DNA of 38,427 nucleotides from Flavobacterium sp. Its GTDB lineage: Bacteria; Bacteroidota; Bacteroidia; Flavobacteriales; Flavobacteriaceae. Below, piece after piece: positions 26,263 to 34,397 of this stretch. Within the stretch, counting starts at the first letter, position 1, and every line of letters starts with the position of its first letter. The DNA lies in contig JASLID010000098.1 in assembly GCA_030153045.1 (NCBI GenBank), forward strand, positions 1 to 38,427, given 5' to 3'. The notes under the pieces are model-generated. The model was given only the letters and a program-made list of their open reading frames with translations, did no database searches and was not told the origin of the DNA. The position numbers were made by a program, and so were the translations under genes.

Positions 26263-26778
26263 ATGGAAGTATTAAATAAAAAAGAACGCGCTGTTTCATT
26301 TTTAGTTTTTTTAGGCGTATTCGGAATAACCTTATTTGTCATTATTGGAGCTGTTTTTTTTGACTATTATTTGCCTTGGAAAGAAAACAGTGAGTTAAAA
26401 AAGGAAAATGAAGTAATGAGTAGAGAGTTTCTCTTTCAGGAAGATTTTGCTAAAAACATGGAGGATTTAAAATCATCAATCGATTCATTGAATGCTCCCG
26501 GACAAGATTTTTATTACAATCAGCAAAAAGCAATTTCAACAATAATAAGCATGCAGCAATCTATACCTACTAAGGATAGTTTGTTAAGAGATAATATGTA
26601 CGACAATATTATCATCACCAACAGGCAATTAATTGATGCTAAAAAAAGCATTCAAATGATGGGGGAGAGCAAGGAAGAAATGGATAAACTTTTGCAACAA
26701 ATAGAAACGTACAAAAGCGAATTAGAAATAGTAAAAAGGGACTTAGAGGTTTGCCGACAAATTAACAAAGCAAGCTAA
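26263..26778 (+). CDS. tssO: TssO-like T6SSiii membrane protein with coiled coil
   Basis: A 171-residue protein with one N-terminal membrane segment (about 14-36) followed by a periplasmic, charged, heptad-like coiled coil (about 45-170). It has no catalytic motif. This architecture, and its place between tssK and tssB, fit TssO, a small T6SSiii-specific envelope protein. It would span the periplasm and pair with the lipoprotein or PKD proteins. Identification rests on context and topology. Confidence 0.75.
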   Translation: MEVLNKKERAVSFLVFLGVFGITLFVIIGAVFFDYYLPWKENSELKKENEVMSREFLFQEDFAKNMEDLKSSIDSLNAPGQDFYYNQQKAISTIISMQQSIPTKDSLLRDNMYDNIIITNRQLIDAKKSIQMMGESKEEMDKLLQQIETYKSELEIVKRDLEVCRQINKAS

Positions 26779-26810
26779 AAGGGATTATTAAACATCAAAT
26801 TACAAAAATT

Positions 26811-27260
26811 ATGTTATCAAATTACGGAATCGGAGGAAACGAGGTAAAATTAGATGCTAACGAAGCCATCTTAGAAATCCCTCAAAACAGAACATTAATT
26901 GCTCAAAAATTAACTGGAGATACTCCGGTAAGACCAGAGCTAGTGGAAGGTTTAACAAATGTAGAGCAAGTGTTTTCACATTTCAAACCAACAGCCAAAG
27001 TGAGCTTTGAAGATGCTGAAGGCGCTACTAAAAATGAAGAACTGAAGTTTAACAATTTAGGTGATTTTGGTATCAAAGGAATCACTGGGCAAAGTAAGTT
27101 TTTGACCAACTTGGAAACGGAGAAAGATCAGTACCAAAAAATCATCAAGCAATTAAAAACGAATAAAATTCTGAAAAGTGCTTTAGATAATCCTGATGCT
27201 AAAAAAGCATTGTTGGATACTATTGAAGAGCTTATTTCTGAATTAAATACAAACAAATAG
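26811..27260 (+). CDS. tssB: TssB sheath small subunit
   Basis: A 149-residue VipA-like protein. The N-terminal GIGGNEVKLDANEAI and the central block LTNVEQVFSHFKPTAKVSFE, then LKFNNLGDFGIKGI, follow the TssB pattern in which a strand region precedes a helical C-terminus (LETEKDQYQKIIKQLKTNKI). It forms the contractile sheath with TssC, encoded 26 bp downstream. Length is slightly below that of proteobacterial TssB. The pair is recycled by the ClpV-like ATPase at 17573-20014. Confidence 0.9.
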   Translation: MLSNYGIGGNEVKLDANEAILEIPQNRTLIAQKLTGDTPVRPELVEGLTNVEQVFSHFKPTAKVSFEDAEGATKNEELKFNNLGDFGIKGITGQSKFLTNLETEKDQYQKIIKQLKTNKILKSALDNPDAKKALLDTIEELISELNTNK

Positions 27261-27286
27261 ATCATAAACTGTAAAAAAATACAATC

Positions 27287-28654
27287 ATGTCAAAAGAACA
27301 ATTACAGGCTCAAACTAATGATACAGCTGTATTAGAGCCAAAAAGAAAAGAAGGAGGAGTAAGGGTAAATGCTGAGAAATTGGCTAAATATGGTGGATTC
27401 GATTTATTAGAGACATCTATTGAAGGAGCTCAAAACATGAATCCTGATAGAAAAGCACGTCGTCAAATCTTTATGGGTGAAGCCAACAAAGAAAACGAAA
27501 GAGAAACGTTAATGAAGACTTTGCAAATGTGGGCGGCCGTTTTAAAAGGAAACGAAACACTTACAGATATGGTGGCTTTGTGCGAAGACAAAAGTAAAGT
27601 GGCTGAAGAAACATTGCTTAAAAACTTAGCCGTTGCTATTCATGAAACTAAAGAATTAGAGCAATCGTACAGAACAATTGGTTTATTCTACAAAAACACA
27701 GAAACAGAAAAAATTAAAAACGTTACGATTATCAATGCGGAGTTAGATCAGTTGCAAGACTTAGATAACACACGTTTTATCGATTCAATTCACAATGAAT
27801 TAGTGGATAATTACGATCGTTTAGATTTAAAAAACAACTACGGATTATTAGTGATTCCTGGGTATTTAGGAAGCAATAAAGTGGTTGAAAAATGGGCTAA
27901 AATTGCGCACGAAAACAAAGTAATGTTGGTGACCGATTTCGCTCATCTAGATGAACCGGATGATGTAATGGAAATGTTTGATGCGGCTTATTTAACAGGA
28001 GGCGATATTTACCGTTCGAATGTATTAATGACGTGCAACTGGTTAGTGGGTAGAGGTAAATTTGACTCGATAGGAGAGTCGGAAGATTTATTTATACCAC
28101 CATCGGCTGCATTAGCAGGAAAAATTTACAAAACATTAATGTCACAAGTTACTGCTGGTAAGAAATTTGGTGGAATCAATGAGGTAGATGGCGTTCGTTT
28201 CGATTTAAAGAAAAGCGAAATTGCTAACTTGGAAAACATGGGATTAATCCCAATGGTGAACGAGTATGGCAAAGTAATGGCATTCTCAGGAAAAACATTA
28301 TTCTCAGGAGATAATTTAGGATTACAAACGTATTCTGTAGTTCGTGTGTTTGATTATGTGACTAAAGTTTTAATGGATTTCTTAAACAGAAGAGCCTTTG
28401 AAAACTTTACGGCAAAAACACGTAAAGAAATCATGGGTCAAATCGTTCAATTCCTGGACGGAATTACTGGACCTGACAAATTGATTGAAAACTTTGAAAT
28501 CAGAAGATTTGAACAAGATCCTATTCAAAAAGACAGAATCTATTTAGACATTCACATGAAGCCTTATTTCCCGGCTAAAAATTTCATGATCAAAATGGAA
28601 GGACAAAAAGGAGATGATGGTACCGATTGGGATACGGAATACGAACAAAAATAA
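27287..28654 (+). CDS. tssC: TssC sheath large subunit
   Basis: A 455-residue VipB-like protein. Recognisable elements are NLAVAIHETKELEQSYRTIG in the first third, LDLKNNYGLLVIPGYLGSNK, and the late IANLENMGLIPMVNEYGKVM region, followed by the conserved C-terminal helices with VRVFDYVTKVLMDFLNRRAF. It co-assembles with TssB into the contractile sheath. The gene ends the plus-strand T6SS run: a strong terminator follows 20 bp later, and Hcp, VgrG and the remaining baseplate genes are not encoded downstream. Confidence 0.92.
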   Translation: MSKEQLQAQTNDTAVLEPKRKEGGVRVNAEKLAKYGGFDLLETSIEGAQNMNPDRKARRQIFMGEANKENERETLMKTLQMWAAVLKGNETLTDMVALCEDKSKVAEETLLKNLAVAIHETKELEQSYRTIGLFYKNTETEKIKNVTIINAELDQLQDLDNTRFIDSIHNELVDNYDRLDLKNNYGLLVIPGYLGSNKVVEKWAKIAHENKVMLVTDFAHLDEPDDVMEMFDAAYLTGGDIYRSNVLMTCNWLVGRGKFDSIGESEDLFIPPSAALAGKIYKTLMSQVTAGKKFGGINEVDGVRFDLKKSEIANLENMGLIPMVNEYGKVMAFSGKTLFSGDNLGLQTYSVVRVFDYVTKVLMDFLNRRAFENFTAKTRKEIMGQIVQFLDGITGPDKLIENFEIRRFEQDPIQKDRIYLDIHMKPYFPAKNFMIKMEGQKGDDGTDWDTEYEQK

Positions 28655-28673
28655 TAGTTGAACTTCTTTAAAT

Positions 28674-28708
28674 AAAAAGGGATGTAACAATCCCTTTTTA
28701 TTTTTTAA
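28674..28708 (+). terminator. intrinsic terminator after tssC
   Basis: AAAAAGGGA (28674-28682) pairs with TCCCTTTTT (28691-28699) across an 8-nt loop, followed by a T-rich run (ATTTTTT). It lies 20 bp after the tssC stop and ends the plus-strand T6SS operon. Confidence 0.8.
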
Positions 28709-28723
28709 TTGTTAGAAATAATC

Positions 28724-29254
28724 ATGCTCAAAAAAATAATACTATCATTACTACTCGTTGTATTCTGTTTTATGAATGCTTCTGCTCAATTATCGGCTAA
28801 AGATTCCTTAAGAATCAAGTTTAAGAATACGGTGAAAATAACGCGCAGTAAAGAGAATTTCTTAGACAAGAAAGCCTATGCGTATACCGAACCGTATTAT
28901 TTTAAAGTGTATAATACTGATGAAGATTATATCTCTTTTCAATTGGGTAGGAGGAAAGGATCTAAAATCTTTTTATACATCAAGCTTTTCTCATTTAACG
29001 CCTGTATTAAAAAGGATGATGTGATAGAGCTTTCATTTGTTAATGATGATAAATACGAGCTAATTAATAGGTACCAGGTAAACTGTGAGGGTTATATCGT
29101 GGCCGAATTAAAAAGTAGTGATATCAAGTATATTTTTAAGAGTTTTATCAAAGGATTCATCATTCATACCTACCAAAAAGATTATGAATTTAGAGTCGAT
29201 AAGAAAACAGCCACTCAAATCAATGAAGACATTCGATGTTTGAGGAAGTATTAG
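28724..29254 (+). CDS. small exported protein of unknown function
   Basis: A 176-residue protein with a clear Sec signal peptide (MLKKIILSLLL to about residue 22, ending NASAQ). I chose the ATG at 28724 rather than a TTG at 28709, because the ATG begins the signal peptide. The mature part is small, basic and beta-rich, with two or three Cys that may form a disulphide in the periplasm. I recognise no family. It follows the T6SS terminator, so it is probably transcribed separately, although its position invites a role as a T6SS accessory or immunity-like protein. Evidence for function is lacking. Confidence 0.7.
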   Translation: MLKKIILSLLLVVFCFMNASAQLSAKDSLRIKFKNTVKITRSKENFLDKKAYAYTEPYYFKVYNTDEDYISFQLGRRKGSKIFLYIKLFSFNACIKKDDVIELSFVNDDKYELINRYQVNCEGYIVAELKSSDIKYIFKSFIKGFIIHTYQKDYEFRVDKKTATQINEDIRCLRKY

Positions 29255-29437
29255 ATAAAATTGGATTGTAAGTAAAGTGGGTAAATTAGTTTGTCCACTT
29301 TTTTGTTTTTAAGGGTTAAAAGCGATTTAAACAATCAAGTTATATCAGAGAAACCATTGTCTAGTTGGAAGTTTCATAGAGGTATTAAAAATGAATTTAG
29401 TTGCGAATAAAACAAATCTAATATTTTTTTTAATAAA

Positions 29438-29477
29438 AAAACCTAACGACCAGATTAATATCCAGTTGTTAGGTTTT
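29438..29477. terminator. bidirectional terminator between convergent genes
   Basis: Arms 29438-29450 and 29465-29477 (AAAACCTAACGAC with its near-complement) form a 13-bp stem with one G-T pair. T-rich runs follow on both strands. It separates the plus-strand exported-protein gene from the minus-strand membrane-protein gene at 29504. Confidence 0.75.
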
Positions 29478-29503
29478 ATTTTGATTCAATATTTATATCG
29501 TGT

Positions 29504-30166
29504 TTATTTATTTTTATTTTCAAGATATACTCTGTATATGTAATATAACCCGAATGAATAAATTGTAATCAAATTGCCTATTTTTATTTTATCATTAGAA
29601 AATAAATAAAATATTGGTAACAAAGTCATACAGATCAAAACTATAATAGCTGAATAATATGCAGTCTTAGATTCATAAAAGGTTGGTTTTTTCTGTATTA
29701 ATAAATTCTCACTATTCTCATTAAACTCATTTATTTTTTGTTCGAATCTTGAGTAAAAATTAAGAAATTTTTGCTCATTTTCTAAATCGCTATTAAACAT
29801 ATATAATTTAATTGATTTATTATTTTTTTGATAAATTTTAAAAACATTGAAATACTGGTCTTTTTGAAATAAATATTTATCTATTTTATTAAGTTTTATC
29901 TCACACTCATTAACTTTTTTATTTTTAAATTCAAATACAACTTTTTCCTTACTCAATCTAATAATACATAACTTAGTACACCACTTTTTTGTAAAAAAGA
30001 AAATAAACAATGAAAGTAATGGAATAATGATTATTACAAAAAAATTATCCATAAAATGGCTCCCTTTAAGAAAAAAAAGTAATGAATAAAAAAAAGCAAC
30101 AATTATTAAATATAAAATATAAATAAGAATCATTTGTATTAAAGAAACGGTTTTAATTTCAATCAT
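29504..30166 (-). CDS. membrane protein, candidate immunity protein of an orphan Rhs tip
   Basis: A 220-residue protein with two hydrophobic segments near the N-terminus (about 12-33 and 42-59), a soluble charged middle (about 65-160) and two more hydrophobic segments (about 168-188 and 196-214). No known motif was found. It starts 5 bp after the stop of a detached Rhs-like C-terminal fragment, the spacing usual for a toxin tip followed by its immunity gene. Base composition is even more AT-rich than in neighbouring genes, as is common in such cassettes. If the fragment's toxin acts on membranes, a membrane immunity protein would fit. Function is inferred from position only. Confidence 0.65.
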   Translation of the reverse strand: MIEIKTVSLIQMILIYILYLIIVAFFYSLLFFLKGSHFMDNFFVIIIIPLLSLFIFFFTKKWCTKLCIIRLSKEKVVFEFKNKKVNECEIKLNKIDKYLFQKDQYFNVFKIYQKNNKSIKLYMFNSDLENEQKFLNFYSRFEQKINEFNENSENLLIQKKPTFYESKTAYYSAIIVLICMTLLPIFYLFSNDKIKIGNLITIYSFGLYYIYRVYLENKNK

Positions 30167-30171
30167 TTTTT

Positions 30172-30321
30172 TTAATTTTTAAAATCTGAATAAACAGCTA
30201 CATTATTTAGTCCTAAACCATCTTTAGCTGTATCAAAAGCACCTGCAGCATCTAATACTCCGTAAACACTTAACGCAACTAAACCGATTGGGTTTGAAAC
30301 AGCAAAACCTGCCAATAACAT
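30172..30321 (-). pseudogene. detached Rhs C-terminal fragment (orphan toxin-tip remnant)
   Basis: A 49-residue reading frame with an in-frame stop immediately before its Met. It reads as a hydrophobic Gly/Ala-rich tip (PIGLVALSVYGVLDAAGAFD) followed by a short polar tail. This looks like the last part of a flavobacterial Rhs protein, and broadly resembles in layout the hydrophobic end of the intact Rhs protein at 30927-34391. No Rhs core is present, so it cannot be expressed as a normal Rhs toxin. I read it as the end of an older Rhs tip displaced by the present one, retained with its immunity-like gene 5 bp downstream. Confidence 0.6.
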
Positions 30322-30374
30322 TTAGCAACTAGTAGGTTTTATGTTTCTTGTTTTTCTTTAAAATTCCTAAGAAC

Positions 30375-30409
30375 ACAAAACGTGTTCCTTAACCAGGAAC
30401 ACGTTTTGT
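30375..30409. terminator. perfect 14-bp hairpin downstream of the Rhs/immunity genes
   Basis: ACAAAACGTGTTCC (30375-30388) pairs with GGAACACGTTTTGT (30396-30409) across a 7-nt loop. It lies between the 142-residue membrane-protein gene and the orphan Rhs fragment, so it probably ends the Rhs transcript. The T run after it is weak on either strand, so it may act as a 3'-end stabilising stem or a recombination boundary instead. Confidence 0.55.
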
Positions 30410-30493
30410 TAAGAGTATTTTAAACGCCGTGCTGTCTTACCCCATCTTGTTTAAATACATAATTTTTACATTAACCTTGTTTCGATAAAATTA

Positions 30494-30922
30494 TTATCGA
30501 GAAACAGTGTTCAAATTTTCAATTTCATTTTTTTTAATTTCATTCCTTATTTTTTCACGATTTTTATTTGCAAATAGAATTAGTATCACAAATACGACAA
30601 TTAAATAAATAAAAATTAAAAAACCACCAAGTTTATCTTCTTTAAAACCATAATTCAAGAAATTTTTACTTTTAACGAAAAGATAATAATTGAGTATTGA
30701 AAAAAATAATAAAATTATTATGAATATACTTTTATTTACACCAACTTCATTAAGATTTATATCTATAAATGGATTTATGATATGCCAGATAAGGTAAAGG
30801 GTTAGGTACAAAAACAAAGTTGAAATAATAGTCGTTAAAAAAATAACTCCTTTCGCATCATAAACACTATTTTTAGATAAAATAGTATGCAATCTGAATA
30901 ATAAATAATTATAAAATTTCAT
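30494..30922 (-). CDS. small membrane protein, candidate immunity partner of the Rhs protein
   Basis: A 142-residue protein. I take the Met at 30922 as the start, since it begins right after the Rhs stop (5 bp) and an upstream alternative would overlap the Rhs frame. It has three or four hydrophobic segments (about 26-49, 63-82 and 99-118) and a charged Lys/Asn/Glu-rich C-terminal tail. It has no recognised family. Its place directly behind an Rhs tip is typical for immunity genes of polymorphic toxins, and the hydrophobic tip of the Rhs protein suggests a membrane target. Assignment is positional. Confidence 0.65.
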   Translation of the reverse strand: MKFYNYLLFRLHTILSKNSVYDAKGVIFLTTIISTLFLYLTLYLIWHIINPFIDINLNEVGVNKSIFIIILLFFSILNYYLFVKSKNFLNYGFKEDKLGGFLIFIYLIVVFVILILFANKNREKIRNEIKKNEIENLNTVSR

Positions 30923-30926
30923 GATA

Positions 30927-33900
30927 TTAATTTTTAGGTTTGTCAAATAGTGTTTCATTAAAGCCATACTCATAAACAGCTTTTCCTCCAAAATAAACTA
31001 AAGAGGCTGTACCTGCAACTAAAGCAGCAGTACCCCATGCTGGAGCAGTGACTAAAGCTGCCGCAATACCAAGTGCCGCAAAACCTGTGTCAATTGAAAA
31101 TTCAAGACCAGAAATTTGATTATTATTATATTGATAATAGCCATAAGCAAGTCCTACAACTCCTGTAGCTGCACCTCCATATCTAAATGCATTTGCTGCA
31201 ACAGGTGCTCTGCCATTTCTCACAAAATGTCCTAGTGAAGAACTTCTTACCATATCATAAACAGATGCAGAGTTACTTCCTACTTCTAAGTATTTCATAA
31301 ATGAAGGCTCTACAACTGATTTCCTAGCAGCATATTCATCTTCATATTCATATTCACCTTCATTTACTTCCTCAGAAGTAGCAATTCCATGTTCATCAAA
31401 ATCATCATATCCATCTTCATTTATCTCATCGTGTTCTCTGTTAACTGTAACTGTTCTTTCAATTAAAACATCATCCATGTCACTCTTGTTTTCAGATTTA
31501 CCATCAAATGATGGAGTTACAGTTGTGTTTTTTGCATCAACAGTGCTATCATCATTTAAATCATCCTCTGGCTCTAATCCTTCAAGCTCTCTTGAGTGTA
31601 CTACTTGATTCCCTCCAAAAACATATGGTGACCAATGGTGATACTTTTCTGTCAAAGGGTCAATAGACATAAAACGTCCTATCGCTGCGTCATAGTTTCT
31701 ATACTTGAAACTGTCCCAGTTAAGCCCTAATTCATCTTGACGCTCCTGTTCTTGGAATTTATATTTATAGGTTGTAGATGTTGAATAATTATACCCTTCG
31801 TGTTTTGCTCCAAATGGATAATAATTATTTTCATCTACAAGATTTGGATATCCCCCAGCATCTTCATAACTCATACGAACATTTCCTAGATGGTCCTTGT
31901 AATTAAATACATACACAAAACTCTCGGTAGGATTAGGATAAGCTGCAGGTATATATTTTATATAACCTTCTGCATGTGGAAAAAATTGTAAAAAATTATT
32001 TAAATACTGAAAACCGCCACTTAAATAGTCGGTTACATCTGTAGCCGGTGCATCTGTAAAACACATACTTACTACTCCTGCTGTAGTCTTAGACGATTCA
32101 CCACCACCGTTACAATTTATTGGAACTCTTTTTATACAATTTACCGTTTTCGAAATTTTGATTCCTAATGCATTATAAATATATTCAATTTTTGTAAGTT
32201 CACTATTATTAAATACAATTTTTACGGGTAAGTTTAAATGGTTATATGTAATATCTGATTTTATACCCTTGTTTAGGTCTTTTGTCATATTACCATTTTC
32301 ATCATACTCATAATCATCACCAGAGGTATTACCGTCTTTAAATCCTTGTGGAGACAGACTATTATCTACAACCTTGATTAATTGATTTTTATTGGTTGTA
32401 TGATAAGTATACGCTAATTTATCTATTGGGTATTCATATACATCGTCTTCTGTACCACCAAATCTTGCTAAATCTAAAATATTACCATTTTTATCATATG
32501 ATAATTGCTCTGCATATGAATTAACATAATTAGCAGCCTCTGGTTTAGAAAATTTAGCATCTAACAAACGGTTTAAATGATCATAAGTATAATCGTATTT
32601 ACGCAAAATATCGTCATTATATCCTCTCCAATGGGTTTCCGAAATATTTCCATTGTATAATGGTGTAGCTGTGGTAGGGTAATTATAACTAATTTTAAAA
32701 GCGAACATATCAGGCATGTGAAATCCATCCCCTGGATCTAGTTTATCTGTATTATTTATAGATTTTAACCAACCACGAATATTGTAGTTGTAATCCACTT
32801 TTTGTAAAGCATAATCACCAGACAAATCATCTCCACCAACATTCTTTGTAATTAGTTGCCCCAATTCATCGTAGGTGTTTTTTGCAATTAACTTTTCAGG
32901 GTCATTATTTATTCGATGTTTATGCGTAAGTAAGCGGTCTTGAAGTGTGTATTCAAAAGAATTTTTGGCTACAATTTCGGTATCGTTAATTTCTTTTTTA
33001 TGTTTGGTAACGGTGTATAGCGTTTTACCCATAAAATCGAGGTTAACATCCACTTGTGTATAACCTCCCAAATGGTTTTGGGTATAAGTATGCACTGGTC
33101 GGTACTTATCGTCATAAAATATATATGAAAATTCATAAAAGTTTGGGTTTCCAGCATCTAAAACTTTTATCCACGAACCTGTAGGTAGTCCTTTTACGTT
33201 TTGGGCAATAGGATATGTACTGTCTGGTAGCGTTGCTGGCAATGTTGGTGCGTCGGGAAAATTATAATTATCGTAATAATTTTTAATAAGTATGTCATTT
33301 GTATTTAATACAAACGGATTGACTCCATTAGCTATATCTGAATGCCAGCCACTGCGTGAATTTTCAGTCATTGACAAAGATTTCCAACCAGTTTGTGAAA
33401 TTCTACCATAAACATCATACTCTGTAACTAATACTACAGATGTCCCATCACCCGATGGTGAATAGGCAGGACCCGAAGCTACAACTCTATCCATTTTATC
33501 ATATACAAAAAAATCCCATTGCTTTCCAGGTAATTTTTTAGCTACTAAACGATTGCGGTTGTCATACTTGTATTGATAAGATAGTCCGTCCAATGTTATT
33601 TGGTCAAATGCGCCTTCAGCCAATGGAGGGATAACATACGTTAAATTGCCAAACTGGTCATAGACATAATAAGTCTCGTGTGCGTCACCTTGATTAAAGG
33701 TGCGTTTTAATATTAAACGCCCCTCTTTATCTTTAAATTCTTGGGTTGTATTATTATCGCCACTTGTCCAATTTTCATTCTTAATAATGTTTTTATATAG
33801 TTCATTAACTAAATAAAAACCGTTTTGTGAAATTGAAATTTCAAATAGATTTTTACTGGAATTCCATGTTGCGGTTGCATTAAGGTATTTAACCTCATTG

Positions 33901-34391
33901 GCTAAATTAGTTTGATAATCATATTTGACTTCATGTCCAGAACCCATTGCCCAATCATTTCCTTGTGCAGCTTTCTTTAAAATCAGACCAGAAGGTGTTT
34001 CTACCAATGCTTCTGTGTATGGATTATTTGTAGCTTCGGCATCTGGGTTTCCATTGGTTGAAAAATCAGGACTAGAATAGTATGTCATTAATTCCGAAAA
34101 AGAATTATTTACATAATCTAATGATGAATTCCCAGATTTGTATGGCAAAAATTCTTTTAATCTTCTGCCTAAAGCATCGTATTCTACATAAGTTACGATG
34201 TTTTTCCCTGAATTACTCAAGTTGTTGTTTATTTTTTGAATAGGGCGACCAAATCCGTCAAGATAAACAATGCTTTCTTGTGGTAATGTAGCTCCTTCTC
34301 CTTTATAGATCGTTGACTTTATATAATTTTGATCAATACTTTGTGCAAAAGCAAGAACAGGAACTAGTATTAAAAATAGTGACTTTTTCAT
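30927..34391 (-). CDS. exported Rhs/YD-repeat polymorphic toxin-like protein (DUF6443 type)
   Basis: A 1154-residue protein with a Sec signal peptide (MKKSLFLILVPVLAFAQ). The N-terminus (IYLDGFGRP-like YLDGFGRPIQKI, then YVEYDALGRRLKEFLPY) is the DUF6443-type start of Bacteroidetes Rhs proteins. Many YD repeats follow (YVYDQFGNLTYV, YKYDNRNRLVAK, FVYDKMDRVVAS), then the Rhs core (YKDHLGNVRMSYED, then YYPFGAKHEGY and FKYRNYDAAIGRFMSIDPL) ending near residue 942. The remaining 212 residues are the variable tip: an Asp/Glu-rich stretch and then a hydrophobic Gly/Ala-rich end. I recognise no enzyme motif there; a membrane-acting toxin is possible. It lies 6 bp behind the 918-residue Rhs protein and 5 bp before the putative immunity gene. 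Confidence 0.9.
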   Translation of the reverse strand: MKKSLFLILVPVLAFAQSIDQNYIKSTIYKGEGATLPQESIVYLDGFGRPIQKINNNLSNSGKNIVTYVEYDALGRRLKEFLPYKSGNSSLDYVNNSFSELMTYYSSPDFSTNGNPDAEATNNPYTEALVETPSGLILKKAAQGNDWAMGSGHEVKYDYQTNLANEVKYLNATATWNSSKNLFEISISQNGFYLVNELYKNIIKNENWTSGDNNTTQEFKDKEGRLILKRTFNQGDAHETYYVYDQFGNLTYVIPPLAEGAFDQITLDGLSYQYKYDNRNRLVAKKLPGKQWDFFVYDKMDRVVASGPAYSPSGDGTSVVLVTEYDVYGRISQTGWKSLSMTENSRSGWHSDIANGVNPFVLNTNDILIKNYYDNYNFPDAPTLPATLPDSTYPIAQNVKGLPTGSWIKVLDAGNPNFYEFSYIFYDDKYRPVHTYTQNHLGGYTQVDVNLDFMGKTLYTVTKHKKEINDTEIVAKNSFEYTLQDRLLTHKHRINNDPEKLIAKNTYDELGQLITKNVGGDDLSGDYALQKVDYNYNIRGWLKSINNTDKLDPGDGFHMPDMFAFKISYNYPTTATPLYNGNISETHWRGYNDDILRKYDYTYDHLNRLLDAKFSKPEAANYVNSYAEQLSYDKNGNILDLARFGGTEDDVYEYPIDKLAYTYHTTNKNQLIKVVDNSLSPQGFKDGNTSGDDYEYDENGNMTKDLNKGIKSDITYNHLNLPVKIVFNNSELTKIEYIYNALGIKISKTVNCIKRVPINCNGGGESSKTTAGVVSMCFTDAPATDVTDYLSGGFQYLNNFLQFFPHAEGYIKYIPAAYPNPTESFVYVFNYKDHLGNVRMSYEDAGGYPNLVDENNYYPFGAKHEGYNYSTSTTYKYKFQEQERQDELGLNWDSFKYRNYDAAIGRFMSIDPLTEKYHHWSPYVFGGNQVVHSRELEGLEPEDDLNDDSTVDAKNTTVTPSFDGKSENKSDMDDVLIERTVTVNREHDEINEDGYDDFDEHGIATSEEVNEGEYEYEDEYAARKSVVEPSFMKYLEVGSNSASVYDMVRSSSLGHFVRNGRAPVAANAFRYGGAATGVVGLAYGYYQYNNNQISGLEFSIDTGFAALGIAAALVTAPAWGTAALVAGTASLVYFGGKAVYEYGFNETLFDKPKN

Positions 34392-34397
34392 CTTGCT

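Noticed and set aside
28709..28723. TTG start giving a longer exported protein
   Set aside because: The ATG at 28724 begins a standard signal peptide; the extra five residues add nothing.
29255..29503. Possible small gene between the convergent genes
   Set aside because: Only short frames and the bidirectional terminator were found.
30923..30991. Upstream extension of the 142-residue membrane protein
   Set aside because: The longer frame overlaps the end of the Rhs protein, while the Met at 30922 gives a natural start 5 bp after the Rhs stop.
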